Positions 34,800-46,785 of a DNA stretch of 64,000 bases are shown piece by piece. Position 1 is the stretch's first letter, and each line of letters starts with the position of its first letter. The translations under genes and the position numbers were made by a program. The notes below the pieces were generated by a model that searched no databases, was not told the origin of the DNA, and saw only the letters and a program-made list of their open reading frames with translations. Source of the DNA: Diadema setosum (Eukaryota; Echinodermata; Echinoidea; Diadematoida; Diadematidae); contig NC_092702.1 in the NCBI RefSeq assembly GCF_964275005.1, positions 7,984,330-8,048,329 on the forward strand, read 5' to 3'.

Positions 34800-35596
34800 T
34801 CAGAGACAGGTGATAGATGATTTTATGGAGGAGAATTTATAAGGAGAGATATACATCTATAGACAAGTCAGAATCATTTTGACTAGGGATAATCTGAACA
34901 ATCTGTACAAGTGGGTAGAAATGAGAATAGAAAAATAATTTTGCAGTTTGTTAGGTTTTTCATGACGTAAACAGAAGTATATGGCACATTTTTATCTGCA
35001 ACTTTACTCGTGCAGTTTTGTCGGTGGTCATAATTTTGCAAATGTTTGTTTGACCTGCCCAGGGTATTAGTGATATCTGATACTCATCTTGTGCAGTATC
35101 TACGTATTCTGTATGAAACCTTTCCTTCAAAGAATGCCTACATACACTGGCATACTGTATGTTCCCAGCATGAAATCTGCAAAACTCATCTAGCTGGTGA
35201 AGTGCATGTACTGTACATGTAGCTAGAAAAGTTATTGCATAGCAGGGTCAAAAGTTCATGGTTTTGTTTTTGAATGCCTGAATTGTCAGGTTCATGTTGA
35301 GCTTGCTCTTTTTGTAGTATTGGCAAAGTTTTCTGTGTAATATTGTGACATTATTATTTGCAGGGCTGCTCTAATTAAATACATACAGTACATGTACAAG
35401 GTGTAGCTTTTGTTCTTTTTTCCCCCACTTTATTCCTGATCACTTTTTGTGTCACAGCCCTTTACTTTGTAAAGAAAACATGTATGTATACATTCTTTAC
35501 ATAAGGTATTGTGGTTTATTTCAATTTCCTTTCATGTCTGCTAGATCTTGATTATTTTTGATTAAAGGAAAACATAACCTAGTGTATTTGTTTAGC

Positions 35597-35760
35597 CAGG
35601 GCTGCACACTAACTCACTTTTTCTGCTGGTCCGACCCGTCTGTCGGACCAGGTACCCAGCGTTTCCATGTCTTACTGGTCCTTTCCTGAAATAGTTACTG
35701 GTCCGACAGTGATTTTTACTGGTCAGGGACCGTCGGACCAGTGCCAGTGTGCAGCGTTGG
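35597..35760. repeat. Degraded inverted-repeat element with CTGGTCCGAC words
   Basis: The stretch begins GGGCTGCACACTAACTC and ends CCAGTGTGCAGC. In between it carries several GGTCCGAC/GTCGGACC words in both orientations. The start resembles the AGGGCTCGACACTAAC end of the element at 4272. Confidence 0.5.
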
Positions 35761-37085
35761 TTTTAATAACTGTTTACATGCAAATGTGCACATTCAACAC
35801 TTCAGATATGATTGTTCATGAAAACCTTTGTTGTTCACGGACACATCACTTTGATACAAAAAACAACAACTCTGAAGGAAAATTCTTTGAATTTTACATA
35901 ATAAATAGGAGTATCATTTGTAGTGGTGTCCATTGTTGAGTCTACTGTGTTGTTGGTAACTTGCCAAAAGTTGGATTTTTTTTTTTTCTGAACGTATGTA
36001 GGTTGTCATAATTAGACCTTGTTATGTGTAATGGCATGATCCCCCGTAATTTGAGCGGATAGCTAGGGGAAGAAGACGGCAGGTGCGACAAGGTGTTGTG
36101 CCGATCTAATTGATATGTCCTGCGACGACTCGCGAAAAAAAAAAAAGACGGGCAAGCCACCGCACTGTGGTGGCCTCACGCTGTGGAAATACTGCCGGCA
36201 TTACTCACGCGAGATGCGGCGCAGCATTTCCCGTGTCGCTGTAAGGAATGGACGGCGGTGGCCTGTGCCTGTCGTAGTCCCTAAGCCGAGTGGCTTCTCG
36301 ACATAGAGGTCGGTGGCTTGTGGTTTCTGTTTGGTACCTGCCACATTCAATACTGTGTGTCTTAAAGATTCCTTGTGAATTTGTAGTCTTACATTGTATA
36401 TTCATAACCTGGGTCATGTATGTAACTTTTTTTTAGTTTTCTACTCAGGAAACCCTAATGTCCATGCTCTGATCGTTGCAATCTTTTGATTTTGGTCATA
36501 GTTTCTCTCAGAGTACATACTCTGATGGTAGATAGAAGCAGTATACCTCAAGAAGGCCTTCATAACATGATGGATACTACAATTGGTTTCAGGACATTAG
36601 CATGGAGTTTGGACCAGTCAGCAAATGAGCATGCATATCACATGCACTCTTTGAGAATGGAAACTTGAGGAATAGTTGAAAGGTTCAGTATCGTAGATGC
36701 TTTTGATATAATTTGAAAGACCTGGGACATGATTTATCCATGTAATGTTCCAGCTCTTGCCTGTCAATGAACATATAGACACAGAGAGAGGAAGTGAAGA
36801 CATTACCATGATGATATGTACATTTAGTTTGGGACATCCACTCTTTAAAGGGGATGGCTAGTAACTGATCAGTGGGAATCAGTGGGAATGCTGGGGGATG
36901 ATTGTTCCAATCCTTGTGGGATTCATTTAAGAGTACATTATATATCTATTCTTGTGTGAAAATTATTTGCTTCAGAATGGTCTCATATTCAAGTAATGTG
37001 CAGTTTAATTGCCCCATCACTGTATAGGCATGCTAACCTGGAAACATTAAACTGCACATTACGAAGTGATAGGCAAGAAGCAAAG

Positions 37086-37102
37086 CCCCCCCCCCCCCCC
37101 CC
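37086..37102. repeat. C17 homopolymer
   Basis: Seventeen consecutive Cs. Confidence 0.9.
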
Positions 37103-37810
37103 ATTATCATTTGTATGACCGGTAGCAAGACCTTGGGAAGTGATTTAGATTTTGCGAGGATTAAAAAAGAAGGGAAAAGAAGGAAATTACAGTATTTACC
37201 AGAGTCAGTTTGATTTTATAAATAGGTATCGGCCACAACCTGCTGAAAACATGTACAGTAGGGAAGACGTGCATTCTATATTGACTTGATGCGTACCGGT
37301 AGATAACACTCAGATATACAGTGTATACGGCTGTGTGAAAACAACTTCCAGGGTCAATTAACCCAGTTTGTATGTGACATATAAGCAGTAGAATTTACTA
37401 CGGATATGTTTCCATGTTACTTTCAGATATTTTTCCTATATTTTCAAATTTGGCCAATGTCTTACTCTAAGACTGCAAGTTAGTATTCACTTAAGTAGTA
37501 TGCCATTTCTGTGTTTACTATACCAACATATTACTTTTTTTTTTTTCAAACTTGTAATAAACGAATCTCATTCAACATCTGTGTAATATATTTCCACCTT
37601 ACAGAGTACAAAGCATTGATTTCTCCACCAATTTTGATGATGGTCAGACACTATCACCTAAATAATGGCATGTAATGTACAGGACATGTGGAGATCAGAT
37701 TATTAATCTTTTGATAGAAAGGAGATAAAGACAGAAAAAGAGAAAACAATTTTGTATAAATATCTGATTATGAACTCCCTTGTTTTTCTCTCTGGTAAAA
37801 AGACTCTACC

Positions 37811-38239
37811 CCTGTTCAGACGCAAGCCAGTTTATACCAAAACTTGATAAAGAAACGACGTATAAAGAATCATCATATATAGCCGGCAGGCTGTTCAGAC
37901 GCTAATTTCGACCATTCCGGAAAAACGTTGTATAGATGTGCAGTTTCTCACTGCGCATAATGTTATGGTCATGAGTGACAGGTACAAGGTCACCTTTCGC
38001 GCTCACTCCCATTAAGCCCCGCCCAGTTATACCGTTCTATGGTCGCCATACGTTCAGACGCACAATGGACACGATGGAATGCTGATTCGTTATCGAGTTC
38101 TAGTTCGAACCGATGCTCTAACCGTCTTTTCGCTATACGTCGTTTCGTTAGTCAGCTTTCATGTATAAATTCATCGTATAGCTATACCGTTTTGGTATAG
38201 CTATGCCATTCTTGTATAAATTTTTTGCATCTGAACACC
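37811..38239. mobile_element. ~430-bp element with TGTTCAGACGCAA termini
   Basis: The left end CCTGTTCAGACGCAAG is matched by the reverse complement of the right end, GGTGTTCAGATGCAAA. TATAAA-type words follow on both sides, and GTTCAGACGC recurs inside. It has no coding capacity. Confidence 0.7.
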
Positions 38240-38953
38240 TTATAAATCTGGAGTCTTTTTTTCCCAACTCTATATGAAACTTGATGCAGTATCTCAAAGT
38301 AGGGAGACAAGGTCTATGCATTGTCAGAATGTGTAGCGCCATATATGACTGAGTACACAGAGTACCTCTCAAATTAGAATCTCGGTTAATTAAGCAGAGT
38401 GTTTTTGTGATGTTTAAAACACAGTGCCTTTTGTATCACTGTACATTTTGGTCATTTGTTCTCTCTATACCATGATTACTGTACCTGTAGAAAATTTGAC
38501 ATTCCCGTCAGAGGCATTGAGTGGCTTCATATTAATAGAAAATTTCAAGGTGATTGTAGGGGGAAAAATATGGAAATTATGAAGGAGGTGTGTGGGCACA
38601 AAGCATGTATCCACGAGAGAGAGAGAGAGAAAGGGAAAACCAAAATAGCATATTTGCAAGGCTAATATGAAGGCGTTTATGCCTGATACCTATCAAGCCA
38701 TGCCGTCATGCAAGTGGGTTGGAATATCAAATCATGTCTGACTCGTTTACTGGAAACATTGAATATTTGATGAATATCAGCTCCACTACTATACACTGTA
38801 CCTGCTTCATATATTTGCGACATGCCGATATTCTGTAGAGATATTGGAATATGTACAGAAATACGCTCATCCAAGAAATTGTGACGTGAAGTTTACTCAA
38901 ATTGGCCTTGCACAAAAAATCAACTGTGTGAGAGTTTCTACTGGTACTGCATA

Positions 38954-39341
38954 AAAGGGTGTGCACAGTTCTGGTTGAGGTGAGAATTTAGCTTTTAACG
39001 TTTTGCGAGGTATTCACAAACCACTCTATGAGATGTCGAAGAGCATGCAATTCTAAGGGGTATCAAAAGTTTATTTGATGAAAATCGGTTTTGAAATGGC
39101 TGAGATATCCAAAAACAAGGTGAAACAAAGAGATCCTAATAAAAGGCGTGGCCTGTCGCCTTTTATTTTTATCACTTTTTTTGATATCTCGGCCATTTGA
39201 AAACCAATTTTCATCAAATAAACGTTGAATCCTTCTTAAAATTACATGCTCTTTCATAATTCATAAGAGGTTTCTCCTTATCTCAATTGGGAATGTTATA
39301 AACCTGAATCCCCACCTCAACCAGTACTGTACAGTCCCTTT
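38954..39341. mobile_element. Palindromic MITE, copy A
   Basis: It starts AAAGGGTGTGCACAGTTCTG and ends CCAGTACTGTACAGTCCCTT. The arms pair around the centre (GGCGTGGCCTGTCGCC). Shared words such as TTTATTTGATGAAAATCGGT match copy B at 44331-44719 in reverse complement. Confidence 0.85.
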
Positions 39342-39351
39342 CAAAAATTAT

Positions 39352-39366
39352 GGGGGGGGGGGGGGG
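39352..39366. repeat. Poly-G tract (~15 nt)
   Basis: A G homopolymer immediately follows MITE copy A. Confidence 0.9.
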
Positions 39367-40200
39367 CTATTTTTAATTGCATGTTTCCCTAGCATTTTTT
39401 AAGAATGTCTGAACCCTTCTTTGGTGTGGTCACATCTAGAGACACTTTGTGAAAACTTAGGAAAGTGCTGTTGTAAGTTGGGATTGCAGAGCTACAAATG
39501 TACAGTACCCTATAAACAGCTCTGAAGCAAAATCTGACAATTTATGTGCTTTAGTACAGATGGAATTTTTATGTGAATACTTCAAACTGACCTGGAAAGT
39601 GCATGTTTTGAGGTGAAATCATGAATTTTTGCCTCACCTCTAAGCAAACACACAGTCTACATGTATTTGCTTATTTAACCACAGCATAGACAGACTCTGG
39701 GTTTTCTTTTTTTTTTTTTTTTTCCTTTTGGGGGGAGGGGGTTGTGGTCTTTTCTATAACTTGCCAGCATAGATCTTTAAAACTACAAGAAGAAAGAACT
39801 GTAGCATAACTTTGGTTTTTTGTCATGATCGTGTCATGATAAAGAGATCATAGAGTGTGCAAGTTACAATAGCTAAGAAGTTGTCTCTAGACCAAAACTT
39901 ACTAAATTGCAGACATTATGTATTGACAATAGAAGATTGAAAAATATATTTGTATGAATACTTAAGTGTGTATAGTCAAGTTTTCAGCTCAGTTCGATGA
40001 TCCTGCTAGATTGTAACCTGACCAACTGGTCAAGATAATATAAGATTATTCAATTTAAAGATTTAAGAGCATATGCCACTTTCCCTCAATAGTACCATTG
40101 TTGCCAAAATTCCATATATAATACATATGTACCTTGACCATGAACAGAAATAACTCCAGCTTTTGTGATTGCAAACATGCATTCATTTACATTGAGATAC

Positions 40201-40542
40201 ATTAGTTACATTCAGATGACAAGCCTTAACCTCAAGGTTAGGAAACCTTGAGTTTAAGCTTGTAGTTAGGGAACGTGAAGACGCACTCGTAGTTAGCTAA
40301 TCTCAAGGTTAGTTCAATGTTAAGAGCCATGAGAAATCTTATGGTTAGCGCTCTAACCATGAGCCGAGGGGGGGTCCCCAACCGTAGTTAAGCACCGTGT
40401 GAACACAAAAATCAACGCACTCAAAGGGGCAGAAATTTAACCTTGAGGTTTCGTAACCTCGAGGTTAACATTCGTTGTGTGGACGCACGGTCGTTGGTTT
40501 CCTAACCTCGAGGTTAGGGCTTGTCGTCTGAACGTAACTAAT
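40201..40542. mobile_element. 342-bp MITE with TTCAGAYGACAAGCC termini
   Basis: ATTAGTTACATTCAGATGAC at the left matches the reverse complement of the right end, ATTAGTTACGTTCAGACGAC, and pairing continues through AAGCCnTAACCTC and AGGTTAGG. The motif CCTCAAGGTT/CCTCGAGGTT recurs inside, so the element is built of small palindromes. Confidence 0.85.
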
Positions 40543-40936
40543 ATAAACGTTCCTTCCTGCCACTTAGAACAGATGGTTCAGTATTTATCAAGCTATTGTA
40601 CAACTTACTGTAGCTTTAGGGCTTGATCTTTTCAGCGGCACACTTTGCGCTGACATATTTTCACCATAATAATGCATCTAGCAATGAGATGTTGTATTGT
40701 TCTCATTGACTGTGCCTAAACCACTTCAGTGATTGATTTCCATTCATTTATTGTGTCCATTGTGTTGAGAGCAATGAAAGTACATTTTGGGGTGTCAAAC
40801 CATTTGGTGTTGGGTGTAACTGTGTTATTGTGGCCGAGATAGCCTGCGGTCATCAGAAAATTTGTTTGGACAGAGGTTAGTCATTTGGGTCATGTGTATA
40901 CAATGTATATCTGGAATGCTACATTTAAGTTTGATC

Positions 40937-40938
<2 letters not shown>

Positions 40939-41014
<76 letters not shown>

Positions 41015-41015
41015 T
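40939..41015. repeat. (TA)n microsatellite followed by T19
   Basis: Nearly pure TA alternation (40939-40996, one C interruption) runs into a 19-nt T run. Confidence 0.95.
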
Positions 41016-41328
41016 AAACAGTGGTATTGGTAATGGCATTGCTTGCAAACAGTGATTTACATGATTGTAAATAGAGTAGAACCAGAGGTCATGAAGTTCA
41101 CAGTGAACTGGTATATCCATGGACTTTTGTTCCTTAGTTGGTAACCAAGGCAACATGTTTGTTATAGCTTTACAATGTTACACCAGAGAGAGAGAGAAGG
41201 GGTGTATACATAGATAAAAAGAGATAGAGATAGATAGAAATAGATACAAACAGAGAAATGGATATATATAAATGTATATTTTTATTAATATATAAATATT
41301 AGTTTATAGATAGAGATAGAGAGAAAAC

Positions 41329-41343
41329 GGGGGGGGGGGGGGG
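41329..41343. repeat. G15 homopolymer
   Basis: Fifteen Gs, preceded by GATA/GAGA-type simple sequence from about 41188. Confidence 0.9.
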
Positions 41344-41895
41344 ACAGAGACAATTCTACAACACCTTGTGTTTTCTGGAATGAGTCACTCGGAGAATGCT
41401 TATTACATACATTCCATTGGGTGTGACTTAACACATACCATTGATCCCATTGTACAAAAAAAAGTGTTACACCACTGCACTGTTATGCATGCCAATCCTG
41501 ATTTCAGAAAATTAATTCAATAAAATGTAGGCCATTGTTTGCTTAATCTCATTGGCTGATGAGTCACATATTTCTCCATTGAGAGTTAGGATGAATTTGA
41601 ATGTGCAATTCCGCACAGTTTAAACTGAGTATAATCAGGGAGGTGAGACACCTCCCTGGTATGATTAAGCTACATTGTTTGTGTACATAGATTTGTTACG
41701 TGGAGTTACGGTTTTGTCATGTTATTATACCATAAAAATCTCCCATAATAACCCAAATTACTGGTTACAACATAATGAAAGATGAATTACAATGTATACC
41801 TAACCTAATTTTGAGGTGTTTATCATGAAAATAGAGAGGAAATTAACACTAGCAGATAATTTGTTTGCCATTTCATTGACATCTTTTTTTTTTTT

Positions 41896-41907
41896 GGGGG
41901 GGGGGGG
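41896..41907. repeat. T-run plus G12 homopolymer
   Basis: A T12 run switches directly to 12 Gs. Confidence 0.9.
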
Positions 41908-43859
41908 AGGGAGACCAGAAACATTCCTGAATATTTTATATTAATATATTTTATAGTAATAGAAAATTTTATAGTAATATATATATTACTTGCAGCTAAT
42001 CATTGTTGATAAAATCTTGCCCCCTATAAAGCTATGACCATGATAAAACCACAGAACTATAAAAATATGTTTATGCAGCACTATAGATAAAGCTCATCAT
42101 GGTGTGATGAATCAGTAGCATGAAACATGCTCTTTAAATTGACCCGGAAGCTGATGCTTCACAGAGAGGTAACGCTGAAAGGGAGTTTGTTGATTACTAG
42201 TTTCATGTCCACACGATGCGCAAGTATGAATGGGAACCCCATGGACTTTATATGATTAGAGAGTAAACGCTGAGGAATTTTGTGATTCAAGTCATCAAGT
42301 AAACTTTAAGATGATTACAAACCTGTTGAAAAGAATTATTATTCAGAATGAAAAGAAAGAATGTGTGATTCAATTTTCTCTGAAAATTCAAACTCATCCA
42401 GAAAAGCCATGTCGGAAGTGGCAAACCAAGGATGCACAAACCCCCATAGCTGACATTTAATGATGATGTCTTCCATAGTAAATCATATTGATATAACCTG
42501 TGTAAATATTTCCCAATGATTGTGTGGTACAAGACACCATAAGGGACAGCCCCTCTTTTTCCCCAGCTACTGTTTGGTAGATGTCATTTGATAGGTCTAC
42601 AGTGAATGAGATAAAATTTTATCAAACCACAAGAAGCGCTTGCCGGCACACATATTGTTCCTTTTTGTTTACTCTTAAGCATGCCTTGTCCCCAGTACTG
42701 AGTAGTGCGAACAATCTTTTTACCCGAGAAACTTGGACATTTCATTAGAAAAGCCTCCTTGAAGCAGATAGAGAAATTCAATCGAGTTCCTTTCGCAGTG
42801 AAGCACATTTTGTTTTTGTTTGTTTTTTTAACAAACTCTTTGGGATGCTATTAATGGAATGAAGACATTGTATTGATAGTGATTGAAGGTTATCTAACAT
42901 GGCAGTGAATTCTATATTTTATGACACTCCACATCATGTTCAGAGCAGATGCCACGTACATTAACTCGCTCATAACAAGACATACTATGTGCCTGAAGTA
43001 CGTAGGCCTACATGTACCTGGTACTTTGTACTGCTCTTATATGCACTGAAATTTTGATCCTGGAGACGACAGAAAGCTACTAGCCTCATTCAAATACAGG
43101 AATTATTGACTTTTACATTGTGATGCAATAATAAATTGTATTTGCTACCATTTCCACAACCCCTTAAAAAAAAAAAAAAAAATGGCTTGGCTGCAAATGA
43201 AGGGCTTTCCGTATCCAAACTGTGCATGCCGAAAACTGTAACTGCAGCCTGACCTTCGGCCCCTGAGTGTGTGGACATGTTATGGGGAGAAATTTGACAG
43301 TTTCTTTGCATGCCATTCCCACACGCCATGCAAGGCAAATTATCAAGAATAAAACAAAACTGATTTTTACATGGCAATGAGTATTGTGGGAGTTCACATT
43401 TTTGGCAAGCAAGCTGCTTATCTGTTATGATTGCAAGGTGTCACGTATGCTGTAAATTGTCAATGTTCTGCCACAGGGTCCCTTTGATAACATGATAAGG
43501 CGTAGTTCGGGAAGAGAAATGTTCTGCAGTATTGCATGCCATTGTCTGTACACCTTTATCTGAAAAAAATTCAAGTGTATAGACTTGTATAGACTTGTGT
43601 GTGGTCAATCTTACCTCAAAACCCTATGCTCTATCCATATTTGTGATTTTTTGTTGTTCGTATGTCATGATGGCATGCACCATTTGATTTTACGGTGATG
43701 AGCAGTTTCCACAGCAATGCATTAAATGTTTACGGAGCATTCCCTGCTGGAAACTGCCACGGTTTATTTTGTGCTTCTGATATTGTAAAGGTATTGAATT
43801 AGAGCACAGTGATTGGGCTCACACAGAGAATCACAACAAAGTCACTTCGCACATATTAT

Positions 43860-44180
43860 GCAGCTCTGTTTCAAACTCCGCATTCACATTGGTCCCCGCG
43901 ACACGGGGACAGCCACAAGAGATCTTATCTTTTTTACGACTGACCGTTCACACTGGTATCTCATCTGTCCTCGAGCTATGGGGGCATTTTGGGGCTTGGA
44001 GCGAGTTCTGCCACTTGAATCCAGGCATAGCGCATGTGCACATTTGATGACCACAGCTGGACGCTATCAATTGCGCCCCAAGGTCACTCTACTCTCCAAA
44101 TCTTGTCCCCTAACCCGACTTGCTTCGCGGGACAAGGGGACAAGTCCCAGCGAGTGTTCGCATTATAATTTTGGAGGAGA
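43860..44180. mobile_element. Possible GTCCCC-rich inverted-repeat element
   Basis: Words GGTCCCCGCGACACGGGGAC near the left and GGGACAAGGGGACAAGTCCC near the right, plus CGCATTCACA and its approximate inverse, suggest a degraded palindromic element. The boundaries are uncertain. Confidence 0.4.
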
Positions 44181-44330
44181 AAGTCCCGCAGCGTGGGACT
44201 TTATATAATATTATGGCAGTTACAATGTCACTAGATTTATTCTTGACATTTTTAACCACCTGGAAGAAAAAATAAATTTGTCAGAGGTTTCAAAGTTTGG
44301 CCTACCTTTGATAATCTTAAACTTGGTCCT

Positions 44331-44719
44331 TAAAGGGACTGTACAGTACTGGTTGAGGTGGGGATTCATGTTTTGGACATTCCTAAGTGAGATAGTGAAA
44401 AACCTCTTATGAAATATGAAAGAGCATGTAATTTTAAGAAGGATTCAAGGTTTATTTGATGAAAATTGGTTTTCAAATGGTTGAGATATAAAAAAAAAAG
44501 CTAATAATAAAAGGCGACATGCCACAACTTTATTAGGATCTCTTTGTTTCACCTTGTTTTTTTATATCTCAGCCATTTCAAAACCGATTTTCATCGAATA
44601 AACTTTTGATACCCCTTAAAACTGCATGCTCTTTGACATCTTATAGAGTGGTTTCTGAATATCTCGCAAAACGTTAAAAGCTAAATCCTCACCTCGACCA
44701 GAACTGTACACACCCTTTA
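44331..44719. mobile_element. Palindromic MITE, copy B
   Basis: It starts AAAGGGACTGTACAGTACTG and ends GAACTGTACACACCCTTT. It is the reverse complement of copy A (38954-39341) with scattered differences. Confidence 0.85.
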
Positions 44720-44723
44720 AGAT

Positions 44724-44736
44724 GGGGGGGGGGGGG
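44724..44736. repeat. G13 homopolymer
   Basis: A G run lies directly after MITE copy B, as one lies after copy A. Confidence 0.9.
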
Positions 44737-45096
44737 AGGGGGCTGTTAATTTATTGTAATGAGACGGCAATATGACATAATTGCCTTTCTGGATAAGCAG
44801 GACATTACCTTATCTCAAGAGCAAACACACTCATGATTGTGTCCACAAGATGTGCAAGATGTAGGTCCATGGCAAGACTTACGCCGTGGTATCAAACTCC
44901 AGCAATTCTGCAGTTTGTTCTGCGGGTTTGACTGGCAACTCAAGCCTCAAGGGTCTGGACTTTGAATATTCTATGTAGTGAACACCCTTGTCTTGCCAAG
45001 TTCTCTTTATGCTCATTGTTAATTCTGTTTACACAGATGCCTGTAGTGTTTGAGAAACAAGCTGTGCTTTGCATCTCAAATGATACACATACAACT

Positions 45097-45117
45097 CCCC
45101 CCCCCCCCCCCCCCCCC
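45097..45117. repeat. C21 homopolymer
   Basis: Twenty-one consecutive Cs, the longest such tract in the window. Confidence 0.95.
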
Positions 45118-46283
45118 GAAAAACTTCTTGACTTCTTGCTGAAGTTCATGGTGGTATTACTTGTCCAGTCGTGAATGACATCATATACCGTTTGCAAAGA
45201 TTACTGCACACACACAGGAACAGTGGTTGTCAAGCTGCAGTGTGAGGGGAGGACTTTGAACTGTCATGGGAGGTTCTTGATATCTAATTGCGCATTGTTA
45301 AGACCTGACCACGTCGTCTTCCTCGAGGCAAAGGTGTACCATCTTATCAAAATTGGTAGCATTTGTATGTGGACGTGCCAAGGAGTGTAGACTTGTCTGT
45401 TGATTCCCATTCATGTACTGGATATTAATCTAGCTATTGTGTGGTGTGTAGCTATGATGAATATCAAATTCACTTTAATGCTGCATTTGGTTTTTAAAGT
45501 TTGCTTTGCAGTGAAACCCTGAAATTTGGATACTGTGCATTGTGCTTTAGTTTTATGTATGTATTTGATTTTGTTGAGGTAGGGATGTATATGCATTTTG
45601 TGTCACGCTCATTGTGTGCTAATGCATGTTTCAGAATACCATTTCTACATTTTGAGTTTGCCAAAAATGAACAACCTTTTGTGAACATTAACTTTTTAAT
45701 GATAGTGTTCTGTGGCATTGCTAATCTTAGGGACAATGGTATTTCAAAGAATTTTCTGTTCAAGATGTACTGTCCCAGACTTTTGTAACAGTTTCCCACT
45801 GGTGCAGTCAGGATATACTTGTAGATAATTGTCCATAACCATGCAATTTCATGTATTTTGTAGGTTCTCTTGAAGAGAAAGCCACCAATTTGCTAAATCA
45901 AAAAGAATAATGATTGTGCTTGTACATATCGTTGATGTTCATACACTGATTCTTCTCGAAAATGCAGATGCTGCAAATATTTATTTCTCTATATCTTCTT
46001 TTTTTTGTAATATAAACATATGACTGTCATGTAATTATCGATGTTACATGGTATATGAAGTAAGTTACAAAGAAAAAGAGGAGACAAAAAAAAATATGTG
46101 AAGCACATTTGCTCTTGCTAATGTACTTCCATGTACTTGACAATCTGCTGGGTGCTGTAGCATCAACTTTCCCATCATGAACACATTCAGGAAAAGTTTC
46201 AGTTATGATGGAGAGATGTACTCATACACATGAATAGAGATGATTTATGATTCTTCTCTTTTATTTCCTCCTCTTCTTTTCAG

Positions 46284-46514
46284 GTACTGAGAGAGCTGTG
46301 GATGAGGGAGAAGTGAACCCAAAGGAGGGCTCCTCAAGCCCCATCAACTCATCAAGAATTTTTTATTAACCTCAGCTGGTAGAGCGGGGTTGCAGAGGAA
46401 GTGGAAAAAGTGGGATCACCAGAGTGTTACTAGAGAGAGTGCAAGAACGAGTGGAGAGGTGTATTCTTCTACAGTGAAACATTGTCTTGTAAGACACAAA
46501 ACTCACCGCACAGA
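46284..46514 (+). other. Prominin 5' UTR part of the first coding exon
   Basis: It follows the strong acceptor CTTCTTTTCAG. It contains a four-codon upstream ORF (ATG 46302, stop at 46314) and a fragment, CTCAGCTGGTAGAGCGG (46371-46387), that resembles a tRNA A box. The main start at 46515 has A at -3 and G at +4, a good Kozak context. Confidence 0.6.
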
Positions 46515-46785
46515 ATGGCATCGTTACGGACTACCAGGCACTGTCGGTCAGTGCAGATTTTATGCCTATGGATTGCCGTCTTCCTGCTAGTGTCTCCAAC
46601 GGGCCGGTCGGCCGCCCAGCAGCCGCAGCTGTGTCCGGACAACTCCTCGGTCATCTGCTGGGGCGAGCTGCCCCCGATTCCCGCGGACGTGTCAAGAAAC
46701 ATGAGCGGGGGCAGTAGACCAGGAACTCTGGCCTCCATGGCCCAGAGTTTTGTGGACATGGTCCAACCCAGAGGACTCCCTATAA
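46515..46785 (+). CDS. PROM: Prominin coding exon 1 (signal peptide, N-terminus)
   Basis: It encodes residues 1-90 plus one base. The signal peptide core is ILCLWIAVFLLV, with likely cleavage after GRSAA. It is followed by QQPQLCPDNSSVICWGELPP and ends MAQSFVDMVQPRGLPI. The donor is GTAAGT in phase 1. Confidence 0.9.

Larger units (their letters stand above)
26649..46283 (+). other. Presumed prominin intron 1 (19.6 kb) or upstream intergenic DNA
   Basis: The boundaries are donor GTGAGT (26649) and acceptor CTTTTCAG (46283). The interior is AT-rich and holds microsatellites, poly-G/C tracts and several inverted-repeat elements listed separately. No conserved coding exon was recognised. Two small open frames at 29870 and 34323 are listed as weak candidates. 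Confidence 0.4.

Noticed and set aside
38090-38130. tRNA T-loop-like GGTTCGAAC on the minus strand
   Set aside because: There is no A box, acceptor stem or anticodon arm at the right spacing. It lies within the TGTTCAGACG element.
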